The notes beneath the pieces are model-generated. The model was not told the origin of the DNA, did no database searches, and was given only the letters and a program-made list of their open reading frames with translations. A stretch of DNA of 64,000 nucleotides, from NCBI GenBank assembly GCA_005503165.1, contig SCNT01000017.1, forward strand, positions 26,502 through 90,501, read 5' to 3'. Origin of the DNA: Sphingomonadaceae bacterium 3R27E2-A (lineage in GTDB: Bacteria > Pseudomonadota > Alphaproteobacteria > Sphingomonadales > Sphingomonadaceae). A program made the position numbers and the translations under genes. This document shows positions 26,681 through 35,544 of the stretch, in pieces. Numbering within the stretch: the stretch's first letter is position 1; each line of letters begins with the position of its first letter.

Positions 26681-26766
26681 CGTTCGGGCTGAGCTTGTCG
26701 AAGCCCCGTCCTTGTCTGCGACGTCTACAAAGAAGAACAGTCCTTCGACAAGCTCAGGACGAACGG
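26681..26766. repeat. Inverted repeat with GAGCTTGTCGAAG arms
   Basis: The arms at 26681-26703 and 26743-26766 share the core CTGAGCTTGTCGAAG in opposite orientation, separated by about 40 bases. This motif is a widespread interspersed element of alphaproteobacterial and other genomes. It lies between ybjQ and gapR, outside any coding region. Confidence 0.75.
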
Positions 26767-26783
26767 AGAACGGAGTAGATTTA

Positions 26784-27026
26784 TCAGTCGATACCGAGCG
26801 CCGATTTATAGACGTCGAGGATCGCTTCCATTTCCTTGCGGTCGTGGACCGGCATTTTGCGCAGGCGGACGATCTGGCGCATGATCTTGGGATCGTAGCC
26901 GTTGCTCTTCGCCTCGTTATAGGTGTCGCGGATATCGTCGGCGATGCCCTTTTTCTCTTCCTCCAGCCGCTCGACGCGCTCGATGAACAGGCGCAGTTGC
27001 TGGTCGGTGGTGGTGGCTTCGCTCAT
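26784..27026 (-). CDS. gapR: GapR-like nucleoid protein (DUF2312)
   Basis: Protein of 80 residues. It shows the coiled-coil [19 protein letters not shown] followed by [21 protein letters not shown] and a C-terminal EEAILDLY-like end ([13 protein letters not shown]), the pattern of GapR. In Caulobacter, GapR is an essential tetrameric protein that binds AT-rich, overtwisted DNA ahead of forks and RNA polymerase. The frame is open ten codons upstream, but the Met before SEATTTD is the usual start. Confidence 0.9.
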   Translation of the reverse strand: MSEATTTDQQLRLFIERVERLEEEKKGIADDIRDTYNEAKSNGYDPKIMRQIVRLRKMPVHDRKEMEAILDVYKSALGID

Positions 27027-27080
27027 TTTTGGCTCCGATGGTGGGAAAGACGGCACGCGAGAATCGCGGCTGGCGCGTCC

Positions 27081-27410
27081 CTAATGGCCCCGCGGATTTT
27101 TCGCCATGCTTTCTTCCATCCGCGCGAGCTGTTCGGGGGTCGCGGCGGTGTGGTGGAGCGCTTTCCACTCGGCGGTCGGCATGCCGTGGACGATCGCGCG
27201 GCCGGCCTCCTTGTCCATGTTTCCGGCTTCGGCGATCCAGTCGCCGAGGCAGTTGCGGCAGAAACCCGCGAGCCCCATCAGGTCGATGTTCGCGGCGTCG
27301 CTGCGGTGCTGGAGCAGGCGGACGAGGCGGCGAAAGGCGGCCGCCGCGACGGCATCGTCGAGCGTGTCGAGGCTGTCGGTTCCGGGCGTGACGTCTTCGC
27401 TGCAGGACAT
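27081..27410 (-). CDS. DUF1244 family protein
   Basis: Small protein of 109 residues. The core AAFRRLVRLLQHRSDAANID followed by LMGLAGFCRNCLGDWIAEA identifies DUF1244, a family of proteobacterial proteins without known function. The C-terminal part (AEWKALHHTAATPEQLARM) is less conserved. It is transcribed divergently from pyk with 116 bases between the starts. Confidence 0.85.
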   Translation of the reverse strand: MSCSEDVTPGTDSLDTLDDAVAAAAFRRLVRLLQHRSDAANIDLMGLAGFCRNCLGDWIAEAGNMDKEAGRAIVHGMPTAEWKALHHTAATPEQLARMEESMAKNPRGH

Positions 27411-27526
27411 GGCGGTTTTCCTTCGGGTGGCGGCATGAATAGCTATACGCGGCTTGCCTTGGCGACCGCAACGCGCCTAGGCAAGCGGCCGAGTTTTCAA
27501 CCCCCATTTTTCAGCGGAGCGCCTTC

Positions 27527-28984
27527 GTGGTCCAGAGCTTCACCCCCCGCCAGCGCAAGGTGCGCATCCTCGCGACGCTGGGTCCCGCGAGCGCGAACCC
27601 CGAGATGATCGCGGCGCTGCACCGCGCGGGCGCCGACGCCTTTCGCGTCAATATGAGCCACGGCGACCATGCGGGGCACGCGAGGGTGATCGCGGCGATC
27701 CGCGCGCTCGAGAAGGAGACCGGGCGGCCGACGACGATCCTCGTCGACCTGCAGGGGCCGAAGCTGCGCGTCGGGACCTTCGCGAACGGGCCGGTCGAGC
27801 TGGTCAAGGGCAAGGCCTTCGCGCTCGATTCGGACAAGGCGGCCGGGGACGTGACGCGCGTGCACCTGCCGCATCCCGAATTGTTCGCGGCGCTCGAACC
27901 CGGTACGCGCCTCCTGATCGACGACGGCAAGCTGGTGCTCCGCGTGAAGAGCGTCGCCCCGGAGCGGATCGAGACGGTGGTCGAGGTCGGCGGCAAGATT
28001 TCGGACCGCAAGGGGGTCAATGTCCCCGACGTCGTCGTGCCGCTCGCGGCGCTGACCGAGAAGGACCGCAAGGACCTGACCTTCGCGCTCGAACAGGGCG
28101 TCGACTGGATCGCGCTGTCCTTCGTCCAGCGCCCCGAGGACGTCGCCGAGGCGCGGCGGCTGATCGGCGGTAAGGCGGCGCTGCTCGTGAAGTTCGAGAA
28201 GCCTTCGGGCGTCCAGCGGATCGAGGAGATCCTCGAACTCGCCGACGCGGCAATGGTCGCGCGCGGCGACCTGGGGGTCGAGCTGCCCCCCGAAGCGGTG
28301 CCGCCGCTCCAGAAGCGCATCGTCGCAACGGCGCGGCGCATGGGCAAGCCGGTGGTCGTCGCGACGCAGATGCTCGAATCGATGATCGTCTCGCCCTCGC
28401 CGACGCGCGCCGAAGTGAGCGACGTCGCGACCGCGGTTTACGACGGCGCCGACGCGATCATGCTCTCGGCCGAGACCGCCGCGGGCGCCTGGCCGGTCGA
28501 GGCGGTGACGATGATGGATTCGATCGCGCGCTCGGTCGAGGGCGACCCCGATTATTTCCGCCGTCTGCATTTCACCGAGACGCACCCCGACGCGACGACC
28601 GCCGACGCGCTGGCGGAGGCGGCGGGCGACATCACGCGGACGATCGCCGCCGATGCGATCATCTGCTTCACCTTCTCGGGCTCGACCGCACGCCGCGTCG
28701 CGCGCGAGCGCGCGGGCGCGCCGCTGCTGGTGCTGACGCCCAAGAAGGAGGCGGCGCGGCGCATGGGGCTGCTCTGGGGCGCGCATGCGGTGCCGACCAA
28801 GGACATCGGCAGCTTCGAGGAGATGATCGCCAAGGGCAAGCGCATGGCGCTGCGCCACGGCATCGGCAAGGCCGGGTCGAAGCTCGTCATGATGGCCGGC
28901 GTCCCCTTCGGCACCCCGGGGTCGACCAATGTGCTCCACGTCGCGACGCTGACCGGCGACGAATTGCGCGGCTATGGTGGATGA
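27527..28984 (+). CDS. pyk: Pyruvate kinase
   Basis: Glycolytic enzyme of 485 residues converting phosphoenolpyruvate and ADP to pyruvate and ATP. The N-terminus has KVRILATLGPAS, FRVNMSHGDH and DLQGPKLRVG. The active site has LLVKFEKPSG with the catalytic Lys, MVARGDLGVELP and ATQMLESMI. The C-terminal regulatory domain has CFTFSGSTARRVARER. The start is GTG. Normal length; monocistronic by position. Confidence 0.97.
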   Translation: MVQSFTPRQRKVRILATLGPASANPEMIAALHRAGADAFRVNMSHGDHAGHARVIAAIRALEKETGRPTTILVDLQGPKLRVGTFANGPVELVKGKAFALDSDKAAGDVTRVHLPHPELFAALEPGTRLLIDDGKLVLRVKSVAPERIETVVEVGGKISDRKGVNVPDVVVPLAALTEKDRKDLTFALEQGVDWIALSFVQRPEDVAEARRLIGGKAALLVKFEKPSGVQRIEEILELADAAMVARGDLGVELPPEAVPPLQKRIVATARRMGKPVVVATQMLESMIVSPSPTRAEVSDVATAVYDGADAIMLSAETAAGAWPVEAVTMMDSIARSVEGDPDYFRRLHFTETHPDATTADALAEAAGDITRTIAADAIICFTFSGSTARRVARERAGAPLLVLTPKKEAARRMGLLWGAHAVPTKDIGSFEEMIAKGKRMALRHGIGKAGSKLVMMAGVPFGTPGSTNVLHVATLTGDELRGYGG

Positions 28985-29169
28985 TTGATTCACTCCGGCA
29001 CAGGTCGGGCGGGGTGCATTAATTTTTTTGCCTCGGATAGCCGCCCTCGCGGCTTATATTGGTAAATCCTCTTTGCACCATCGGCGCGGCGCGGCATAAC
29101 CGGGGCAGTCAACGCGTCGGGGGGCCTTTGCGTCGGGGTCCGCTGCGCCGCTTCGGAGATTTGCCCCGC

Positions 29170-29943
29170 GTGTCCGCACCCTTCCGATTCCCGCGTTTCT
29201 TCGTCACCAGCCCGGCGCCCTGCCCCTATCTGGCGGGGAAGACCGAACGCAAGGTCTTCACCGAACTCAGCGGCCACAACGCCGGCGAGCTCAACGACGC
29301 GCTGGGGCGCATCGGTTTCCGCCGCAGCCAGTCGGTCGCCTATCGCCCGAGCTGCGCCGATTGCACCGCCTGCGTCTCGGTGCGCGTGTGCACCGGCGCG
29401 TTCGCACCGAACAATTCGCAGAAGCGCAACCTGCGCCGCAATGGCGACATCGTCGCGACCGCCTGCAAGCCCTGGGCGACCGAGGAGCAATATGCCTTGC
29501 TCCGCGCCTATCTCGCCTCGCGCCATCCCCATGGCGGCATGGCGGACATGGACGAGCAGGATTTCGCCGACATGGTCGAACAGACCCCGGTCGACAGCTA
29601 TCTGATCGAATATCGCGAGCCGCCCGTCGACGGCGTGCGCGGGCGGCTGATCGGCTGCTGCCTGACCGACCGCCAGAGCGACGGGCTGTCGATGATCTAC
29701 AGCTTCTTCGACGCCGCGCATCCGATGCGCGAGGGGCTGGGCACCTATATCATTCTCGACCATGTCCAGCGCGCCGCAAAGGCGGGTCTGCCTTACGTCT
29801 ATCTCGGCTACTGGATCGAGGGTTCCGCGCGCATGGCCTACAAGGCGCGGTTCCGCCCGCTCGAAAAGCTCGGCCCCGACGGCTGGTCGCGTTTCGAGCC
29901 GGTGATGCCGGCGACGATCGCGCGCCAGTTCGAACTCGCCTGA
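29170..29943 (+). CDS. bpt: Aspartate/glutamate leucyltransferase (Bpt), arginyltransferase family
   Basis: Aminoacyl-tRNA-protein transferase of 257 residues acting in the N-end rule pathway by adding Leu to N-terminal Asp or Glu. The N-terminal ATE domain has [16 protein letters not shown] and the Cys cluster [14 protein letters not shown]. The C-terminal domain has [10 protein letters not shown] and [20 protein letters not shown], as in Bpt/ATE1. The open frame reaches 29059, but those codons are Arg/Gly-rich and unlike the family. GTG 29170, giving [10 protein letters not shown], is the likely start. Confidence 0.92.
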   Translation: MSAPFRFPRFFVTSPAPCPYLAGKTERKVFTELSGHNAGELNDALGRIGFRRSQSVAYRPSCADCTACVSVRVCTGAFAPNNSQKRNLRRNGDIVATACKPWATEEQYALLRAYLASRHPHGGMADMDEQDFADMVEQTPVDSYLIEYREPPVDGVRGRLIGCCLTDRQSDGLSMIYSFFDAAHPMREGLGTYIILDHVQRAAKAGLPYVYLGYWIEGSARMAYKARFRPLEKLGPDGWSRFEPVMPATIARQFELA

Positions 29944-29980
29944 GGCCGCTCCTTTCCCGGCCTTTTCCGTGATATTTGAG

Positions 29981-30004
29981 AACCGCTCGCAAAAGCGGTT
30001 TTCC
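29981..30004 (+). terminator. Possible terminator of bpt
   Basis: A 7-bp stem AACCGCT/AGCGGTT with a six-base loop is followed by TTCC. It is 38 bases after the bpt stop. The T run is short, so it is a weak candidate. Confidence 0.45.
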
Positions 30005-30016
30005 GCCGGTCACCGG

Positions 30017-30045
30017 TTGACCTCTCCCCGCTTTCAAGGGCATAG
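30017..30045 (+). promoter_or_regulatory. Possible sigma-70-type promoter of the redox cluster
   Basis: TTGACC at 30017-30022, then 17 bases, then GCATAG at 30040-30045. The -35 is good and the -10 is poor. It lies in the 247-base gap before the cyclic-nucleotide-binding flavoprotein gene; no FNR- or CRP-type palindrome was recognised there. Confidence 0.3.
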
Positions 30046-30190
30046 CCTGTCGTCCAGGACATAAGTCCGGGTCGCATCCGTTTTGTACTCGCCGGGGGGC
30101 TGGCGATAGGGGGACAGGGATGCCCGTGCGCAGGTTCGTCAGCATCACGGCAGCGAAGACCGGCCGCGCGTTGCAGCGGAGTCGCTTCGC

Positions 30191-32653
30191 ATGAGCGACA
30201 AGGTGCCGTCGCAGCCGCTTCCCGCGGAAACGGTCAAGGTTGCGATCATCGGATCGGGGCCTGCGGGACTGAGCGCCGCGTCGCGGGCGGGGCAACTGGG
30301 CATGAGCCATGTCCTGCTCGAAAAGACCGACCACCTTTCCGATACGATCTACAAATATCAGAAGGGCAAGCGGGTGCTCGCGACGCCCGACCGACTCGAC
30401 CTCCGCTCCGACTGCCGCTTCGCCGAGGGCGCGCGCGAATATATCCTCGACAATTGGGACGATGACGCCAACGCCAACAAGGTCTATGTCGTCAAGGAAG
30501 CCGAAGTCACCGAAGTGACGGGGCAGCAGGGCGCGTTCGAGATCAAGACCGCCAAGGGCGTGATCAAGGCCGAAAATATCGTGCTGGCGATCGGGACGCA
30601 GGGCAACCCCAACCGCATGCGCTGCCCCGGCAACGACCTGCCGCACATCATCTATACCGTCGACGATCCCGAGGATTTCAAGGACAAGCACATTACCGTC
30701 GTCGGCTCGGGCGACGCGGGGATCGAAAACGCGCTCGGCGTCGCCGAGGAAGCGCTCGAGAATACCGTCACCATCCTCAACCGTTCGAAGGATTTCGCGC
30801 GCGCCAAGGCCAAGAATGTCTCGGACATGATGGAGGCGGGCGAGAATGGTTTCCTGTCGATCCGGACGGAGACGCAGCCCAAGCTGGTCGAGCCCGGCTG
30901 GCTGACGCTCGAGACCCCCACCGGCGACGAGAAGATCCAGTGCGACGTCATCGTCGCGCGCCTGGGCTCGGTCGCGCCGCGCGCCTTCGTCGAATCGATG
31001 GGGATCGAGTTCACCGGCCCCGACCGCGAAGCCTTCCCGAAGCTGTCGCCGACCTTCGAATCGACGGTGCCGGGCATCTTCGTGATCGGCGCGCTCGCGG
31101 GCTACCCGCTGATCAAGCATTGCATGAACCAGGGCTATGACGTCGTCGAGTTCATCAACGGCAACAAGGACCTGACCCCCGCCGACGAAAAGGACCTGGC
31201 GGCGATTTTCGCCAATCTGCCGCAGAAGAAGTCGGTCAGCGAGTGGCTGGAGTATCTGCGCACGCGCATCCGCATCTTTGCCGACGTCTCGCCGCTGCAG
31301 ATGCGCGAGTTCATGCTCGATTCGAAGGTCGCCTTCTATCGCAAGGGCGAGGTCGTTTTTGAAAAGGACGAACCGGGATCGTCGCTGTTCGCGATCGCCG
31401 ACGGCCATGCGGTGGTCGAGATCGGCGGCGGCATGACGGTGCCGATCGAACAGGGATCGATCTTCGGCGAAGTCGGGCTGATCTCGGGCCGCAAGCGCGG
31501 CGCGACGATCCGTGCGGGCGAGGACAGCATCTTCGTCGAGGTGTCGCGCACCGCGGCGCTCAAGCTGATGGCGGCGGTGCCGGGCGCCAAGCGCGTGATC
31601 AACCGTATCTCGCTCGAACGCCAGCTGCTGCAGATCTTCCGCGGCGGGCTGACCGTCGAGGATCTCCAGCCGATCGTCGAGGATCCGGCGATCGAACGTT
31701 TCCCGGCGGGCAAGGTCGTTGTCGCCGAAGGCGACGAGGGCGACGACGTCTATGTCGTGCGCTCGGGGTCGATGGTGGTCGAGAAGGATATCGGCGGCAA
31801 ATCGATCTTCCTCCGCTACCTGCCCGCGGGCAGTTATTTCGGCGAAATGGCGGTGCTGTCCGGCGCGCCGCGCAACGCCACGGTCAAGGCCGCGGTTGCG
31901 AGCGAGGTCATCCGCCTCAAGGGCCAGCAGTTCAAGGAAATGCTCGCCAGGCGCCCGCAGGTGCGCGAGGCGACCGAGGCCGCGGTGGCCGAACGCGCGG
32001 CGATGAACAGCTTCATCGAAGCGCGCAAGGCAAGCTATTCGAGCGCGGTCGACATGTATTCGGACACCGCCAGCTTCATCATGAAGGAAGGGCTGGGCGA
32101 GGCGACCGACGCGCTGCTGATCGACGAGAATCTGTGCGTCGGCTGCGACAATTGCGAAAAGGCCTGCGCCGACAGCCACGAGGGCCTTTCGCGGCTCGAC
32201 CGTGAGGCAGGCAAGACCTTTGCGCATCTGCACGTGCCGACGAGCTGCCGCCACTGCGAGCATCCGCATTGCATGGCCGACTGCCCGCCGAACGTCATCC
32301 ACCGCGGCCCCGACGGCGAGGTGTTCATGGAGCCCGGCTGCATCGGCTGCGGCAACTGCATGCGCAACTGCCCCTATGGCGTGATCCGCATGGAGGCGGC
32401 GCCGCCGCCGAAGCCGGGCCTGCTGCGCTGGCTGCTTACCGGCTTCGGTCCCGGCCCGGGCGAACCCTCGCCCAAATGGACCAAGAAGAAACTGGGCGAG
32501 GAGAAGCCCAAGAAGATCGCGGTCAAATGCGACATGTGCAAGGGTATCGCCGGCGGTCCCGCCTGCGTGCGCGCCTGCCCGACCGGCGCCGCGATCCGCG
32601 TGTCGCCCGAGGAATTTCTGTCGATCGCGCGGCTCGAAGAGGACGCCGGCTGA
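30191..32653 (+). CDS. Flavoprotein / double cNMP-binding / 4Fe-4S ferredoxin fusion
   Basis: A three-part cytoplasmic redox protein of 820 residues. Residues 15-325 are a thioredoxin-reductase-like FAD/NAD(P) oxidoreductase, with FAD motif GSGPAG at 21-26, nucleotide motif GSGDAG at 172-177 and a C-terminal FAD segment GIFVIGALAGYP. The CxxC redox disulfide of thioredoxin reductase is absent, so it is more likely an electron-transferring reductase. Residues about 364-475 and 488-600 are two cyclic-nucleotide-binding domains. Each keeps the phosphate-binding cassette (FGEVGLISG...RGAT at 425-439; FGEMAVLSG...RNAT at 550-564). Residues 640-800 are a ferredoxin with 16 cysteines in four groups (CVGCDNCEKAC, CRHCEHPHCMADC, CIGCGNCMRNC, CDMC...CVRAC), as in DmsB/NrfC-type proteins. 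Role inferred: electron entry from NAD(P)H, gated by cAMP or cGMP. The stop overlaps the next start (TGATG). Confidence 0.85.
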   Translation: MSDKVPSQPLPAETVKVAIIGSGPAGLSAASRAGQLGMSHVLLEKTDHLSDTIYKYQKGKRVLATPDRLDLRSDCRFAEGAREYILDNWDDDANANKVYVVKEAEVTEVTGQQGAFEIKTAKGVIKAENIVLAIGTQGNPNRMRCPGNDLPHIIYTVDDPEDFKDKHITVVGSGDAGIENALGVAEEALENTVTILNRSKDFARAKAKNVSDMMEAGENGFLSIRTETQPKLVEPGWLTLETPTGDEKIQCDVIVARLGSVAPRAFVESMGIEFTGPDREAFPKLSPTFESTVPGIFVIGALAGYPLIKHCMNQGYDVVEFINGNKDLTPADEKDLAAIFANLPQKKSVSEWLEYLRTRIRIFADVSPLQMREFMLDSKVAFYRKGEVVFEKDEPGSSLFAIADGHAVVEIGGGMTVPIEQGSIFGEVGLISGRKRGATIRAGEDSIFVEVSRTAALKLMAAVPGAKRVINRISLERQLLQIFRGGLTVEDLQPIVEDPAIERFPAGKVVVAEGDEGDDVYVVRSGSMVVEKDIGGKSIFLRYLPAGSYFGEMAVLSGAPRNATVKAAVASEVIRLKGQQFKEMLARRPQVREATEAAVAERAAMNSFIEARKASYSSAVDMYSDTASFIMKEGLGEATDALLIDENLCVGCDNCEKACADSHEGLSRLDREAGKTFAHLHVPTSCRHCEHPHCMADCPPNVIHRGPDGEVFMEPGCIGCGNCMRNCPYGVIRMEAAPPPKPGLLRWLLTGFGPGPGEPSPKWTKKKLGEEKPKKIAVKCDMCKGIAGGPACVRACPTGAAIRVSPEEFLSIARLEEDAG

Positions 32654-33549
32654 TGGCGAGCGTCTTTTCGAACCTGTTCGGCGCACGCCGCCGCAGCAAG
32701 GCGACGCAGACCGAGCGCGTGCGCGAACGGCGGCACGAGGGTTTCCTGCGCTACGCCAATTTCCGCTGGGCCAAGATTTCGGGCGGGCTCTGCCTGCTGA
32801 TCATCGTCAGTTACGCGCTGGTCGACGTCTCGCCGCGGCACAATGGCGGCAGCTGGTACGGCTATACGCTCGGCACGCTCGGCGCGGGGCTGATCCTGTG
32901 GCTCACCGCCCTCGGCTATCGCAAGCGCAAGATGACGAGCGACTATTGGTCGCTGAAGGCCTGGACCTCGGCGCATGTCTATCTCGGGCTCAGCCTGATG
33001 GTCATCGGGACCTGGCATACGGGCTTCCAGCTCGGCTGGAACGTCCACACGCTCGCCTGGGCGCTGATGATGCTGGTCATATTGTCGGGGCTCTACGGCA
33101 TCATCGTCTATGCGACGCTGCCGCAGGCGCTGTCGAACAACCGCGACGAGATGACGCAGATGCAGATGCTCGAGGCGATCCGCGCCTTCGACCGCCAATT
33201 GCACGCGGCCGCGCAGCCGCTGACGCCGCAGGACACCGCGCCGGTGCTGAAGGCGCTGGGCGAGGATCCGTTCGCGGGGGGCATCGGCGCGCGCCTGTCG
33301 GGACGCTACCGCAATTGCGCGACCGCCGCGGCGTTGCACGCGCTTGCGGGACCGGGAACCAGCGATGCCGAGGCGCGCGAGAAGGTGGTGGGGCTGCTCA
33401 AGCAGAAGCAGGCGGCGCTCGGGCGGCTGCGCCAGCATCTGCGCATCCGGGCGTTGCTCGAAATCTGGCTCTACGTGCATGTGCCGCTGACCTTTGCGCT
33501 GATCGCGGCGCTGTCGGCGCACATCATCAGCGTTTTCTTCTACTGGTAA
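32653..33549 (+). CDS. Putative di-heme b-type membrane cytochrome
   Basis: Membrane protein of 298 residues that I do not recognise as a named family. It has five likely helices (about 43-59, 71-90, 105-124, 131-155, 269-296) and a hydrophilic cytoplasmic-type segment (about 160-265). Helix 3 has His108 and His122 and the last helix has His276 and His290, both pairs exactly 14 residues apart. Two His-X13-His pairs on two helices are the bis-His di-heme pattern of cytochrome b proteins. It would pass electrons across the inner membrane between the Fe-S protein encoded before it and the periplasmic decaheme cytochrome encoded after it. The ATG overlaps the upstream stop by one base. Heme binding is inference from spacing. 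Confidence 0.7.
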   Translation: MASVFSNLFGARRRSKATQTERVRERRHEGFLRYANFRWAKISGGLCLLIIVSYALVDVSPRHNGGSWYGYTLGTLGAGLILWLTALGYRKRKMTSDYWSLKAWTSAHVYLGLSLMVIGTWHTGFQLGWNVHTLAWALMMLVILSGLYGIIVYATLPQALSNNRDEMTQMQMLEAIRAFDRQLHAAAQPLTPQDTAPVLKALGEDPFAGGIGARLSGRYRNCATAAALHALAGPGTSDAEAREKVVGLLKQKQAALGRLRQHLRIRALLEIWLYVHVPLTFALIAALSAHIISVFFYW

Positions 33550-33568
33550 GGCGAGGGGAGGGGGATCC

Positions 33569-35503
33569 ATGAGCTTCATCCTGCGCCGTATCTCGACGAC
33601 GAAGACGGGCAAGCAGATCATCCGCGACGCGCCGCTGCCGGGCGACGCGATCACCCTCGGCCGCGAGGGCAGCAATGTCATCCACATCGCCGACCTGGCG
33701 GTGAACCCGCATCATGCGACGATCACCAGCGCCGACGGGCGCCATGTGCGCGTCCAGGCGAGCGAGGGGCTGGGCTTCGACATCAACGGCCGCACCGTCG
33801 ACGCCGCCGACATCGACAGCGCCGCGGGCGCCGAATTGCGCTTCGGAGGGCACCGGCTGACGATCGCGCGCGAGGACGAGAATATCATCCTGCTCGTCGA
33901 GCGCATCGACGAGCTTTCGCAATCGTCGAAGGACGTCGACGAGGCCAAGGCCTTCTCGTTGCAAGGCGTGATGCCGGGCAAGCGCGTCGGCGCCTGGACC
34001 TTTGCGATATTGATGCTGCTCGCCTTCCTCGTCGGGCCGATCTGGGCGTGGCAGAGCTACAAGAATGTCGACGAGCGGCCGAAGGGCTATCATGCCGACA
34101 CCGCCTGGCTGTCGGGGCCGCTGTCGAGCGCGCACGCAAGCCTGAAGAACGACTGCCAGTCGTGCCATGTCGAGCCGTTCGTAGCGGTGACCGACAAAGC
34201 GTGCGTCGGCTGTCACACCGGCGAGCACAAGGCGATGAGCACCGCGCACGCCAATGCCTCGACCGCGATGCTGATCGCCGCGCGCCAGCCGCCGGGCATG
34301 GGCGACAAGATCCTCGCGGGCTTCGCGAGCGCCTTCAACCGGCCGCAGGGCCGCTGCGTCGAATGCCATACCGAGCACGAGGGCGCGGGGCCGATGCCCG
34401 CGACGCCGCAGAAATTCTGCGCCGACTGCCACGACGGCATGCAGGGGCGGCTGAAGGCGGCGGGGCACCCCACCCAGCTCGCCGACGCCTCCGACTTCGG
34501 CACCGGCCACCCCGAATTCCGCCCGCTCGTCCGCGCGGCGCCGGGCGCCAAGCCCACCCGCACGCTGATGACCAAGGGGCTGGTCGACTATAACGGCCTC
34601 AAATTCCCGCACGACATGCACCTGCAGGCGACCGGCGGCGTCGCGCGCATGGCGGCGAGCTTCCGCGGCCGCTACGACTTCGGCAAGCAGCTCGAATGCG
34701 AGAATTGCCACCGCCCCGACGCCGACGGCGTCCGGATCAAGCCGGTCGAAATGGAACGCGACTGCGCGATGTGCCACAGCCTCGCCTTCGAGACCATCGG
34801 CGGCGTGACGCGCACGTTGCGCCATGGCGAGCCCGGGCAGGTTGTCGCCGACCTGATGGCCTATTACCGCTCGACCCCGCCGACGCGGCCGCTTCAGCTC
34901 GGCGGCATGGCGCGGCGGCGCCCCGGCGCCTATGCCGAGGGGCAGGTCTACAACATCTATTTCAACGAGGTCGCGACGCGCCCGAGCCGCGCCGAGGACG
35001 CGGTGCGCGCGGTCTTCTCGAAAGGCGGCGCCTGCTACGACTGTCACACGATCTTTGCGCCCGCTGCGGGCAACAGCTGGCGCGTCGCGGCGGTGAACCA
35101 GACGCCGCGTTTCCTGGAGAAGGGCTGGTTCGACCATGACGCGCACCGCGAGACCGACTGCGCCGATTGCCACGTCGCTGCCACCGGATCGAAGGCGTCG
35201 AGCGACTTCCTCGTCCCCGGCCTGCGCCAATGCCGCGACTGCCATGTCGGCGAGAGCGGGGCCCGGCTGGTGAAGGTCGAGACCGCGACCGAATCGCCGT
35301 GCGCGATGTGCCACGAATATCATAACGATGGCGGCAAGCCGTGGATGCCGCCGGCCCAGCGCAAGAAAAAGACAGCGTTCATCACAAAACAACCGTCCCG
35401 CGGTACTTATGCTGTGAGCCTGATCACAGGTCAGGATCGTCGCAGCCTTTATGATGTGACTTGGCGCACGCCTGCGCTAAGACCCACTGGACAGGGTGGA
35501 TAA
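33569..35503 (+). CDS. FHA domain-decaheme cytochrome c fusion
   Basis: A protein of 644 residues. Residues about 5-105 form an FHA phosphothreonine-binding domain (ITLGREGSN, then NPHHATI in place of the usual SRxHA). One membrane helix spans about 141-161 (GAWTFAILMLLAFLVGPIWA). The periplasmic part carries ten CXXCH heme motifs at 196, 212, 263, 284, 377, 399, 489, 531, 555 and 578, with extra His residues for bis-His ligation, as in cytochrome c3/c7-type chains. The topology would put the FHA domain in the cytoplasm and the hemes outside. It is 19 bases after the membrane cytochrome gene. It probably accepts electrons from it and passes them to periplasmic or outer-membrane acceptors. The FHA domain suggests control by a Ser/Thr kinase not present in this window. 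Confidence 0.88.
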   Translation: MSFILRRISTTKTGKQIIRDAPLPGDAITLGREGSNVIHIADLAVNPHHATITSADGRHVRVQASEGLGFDINGRTVDAADIDSAAGAELRFGGHRLTIAREDENIILLVERIDELSQSSKDVDEAKAFSLQGVMPGKRVGAWTFAILMLLAFLVGPIWAWQSYKNVDERPKGYHADTAWLSGPLSSAHASLKNDCQSCHVEPFVAVTDKACVGCHTGEHKAMSTAHANASTAMLIAARQPPGMGDKILAGFASAFNRPQGRCVECHTEHEGAGPMPATPQKFCADCHDGMQGRLKAAGHPTQLADASDFGTGHPEFRPLVRAAPGAKPTRTLMTKGLVDYNGLKFPHDMHLQATGGVARMAASFRGRYDFGKQLECENCHRPDADGVRIKPVEMERDCAMCHSLAFETIGGVTRTLRHGEPGQVVADLMAYYRSTPPTRPLQLGGMARRRPGAYAEGQVYNIYFNEVATRPSRAEDAVRAVFSKGGACYDCHTIFAPAAGNSWRVAAVNQTPRFLEKGWFDHDAHRETDCADCHVAATGSKASSDFLVPGLRQCRDCHVGESGARLVKVETATESPCAMCHEYHNDGGKPWMPPAQRKKKTAFITKQPSRGTYAVSLITGQDRRSLYDVTWRTPALRPTGQGG

Positions 35504-35544
35504 GAGAGGGCGGTCGGACCAGCCGACCGGAGCAGGGGACGGAC

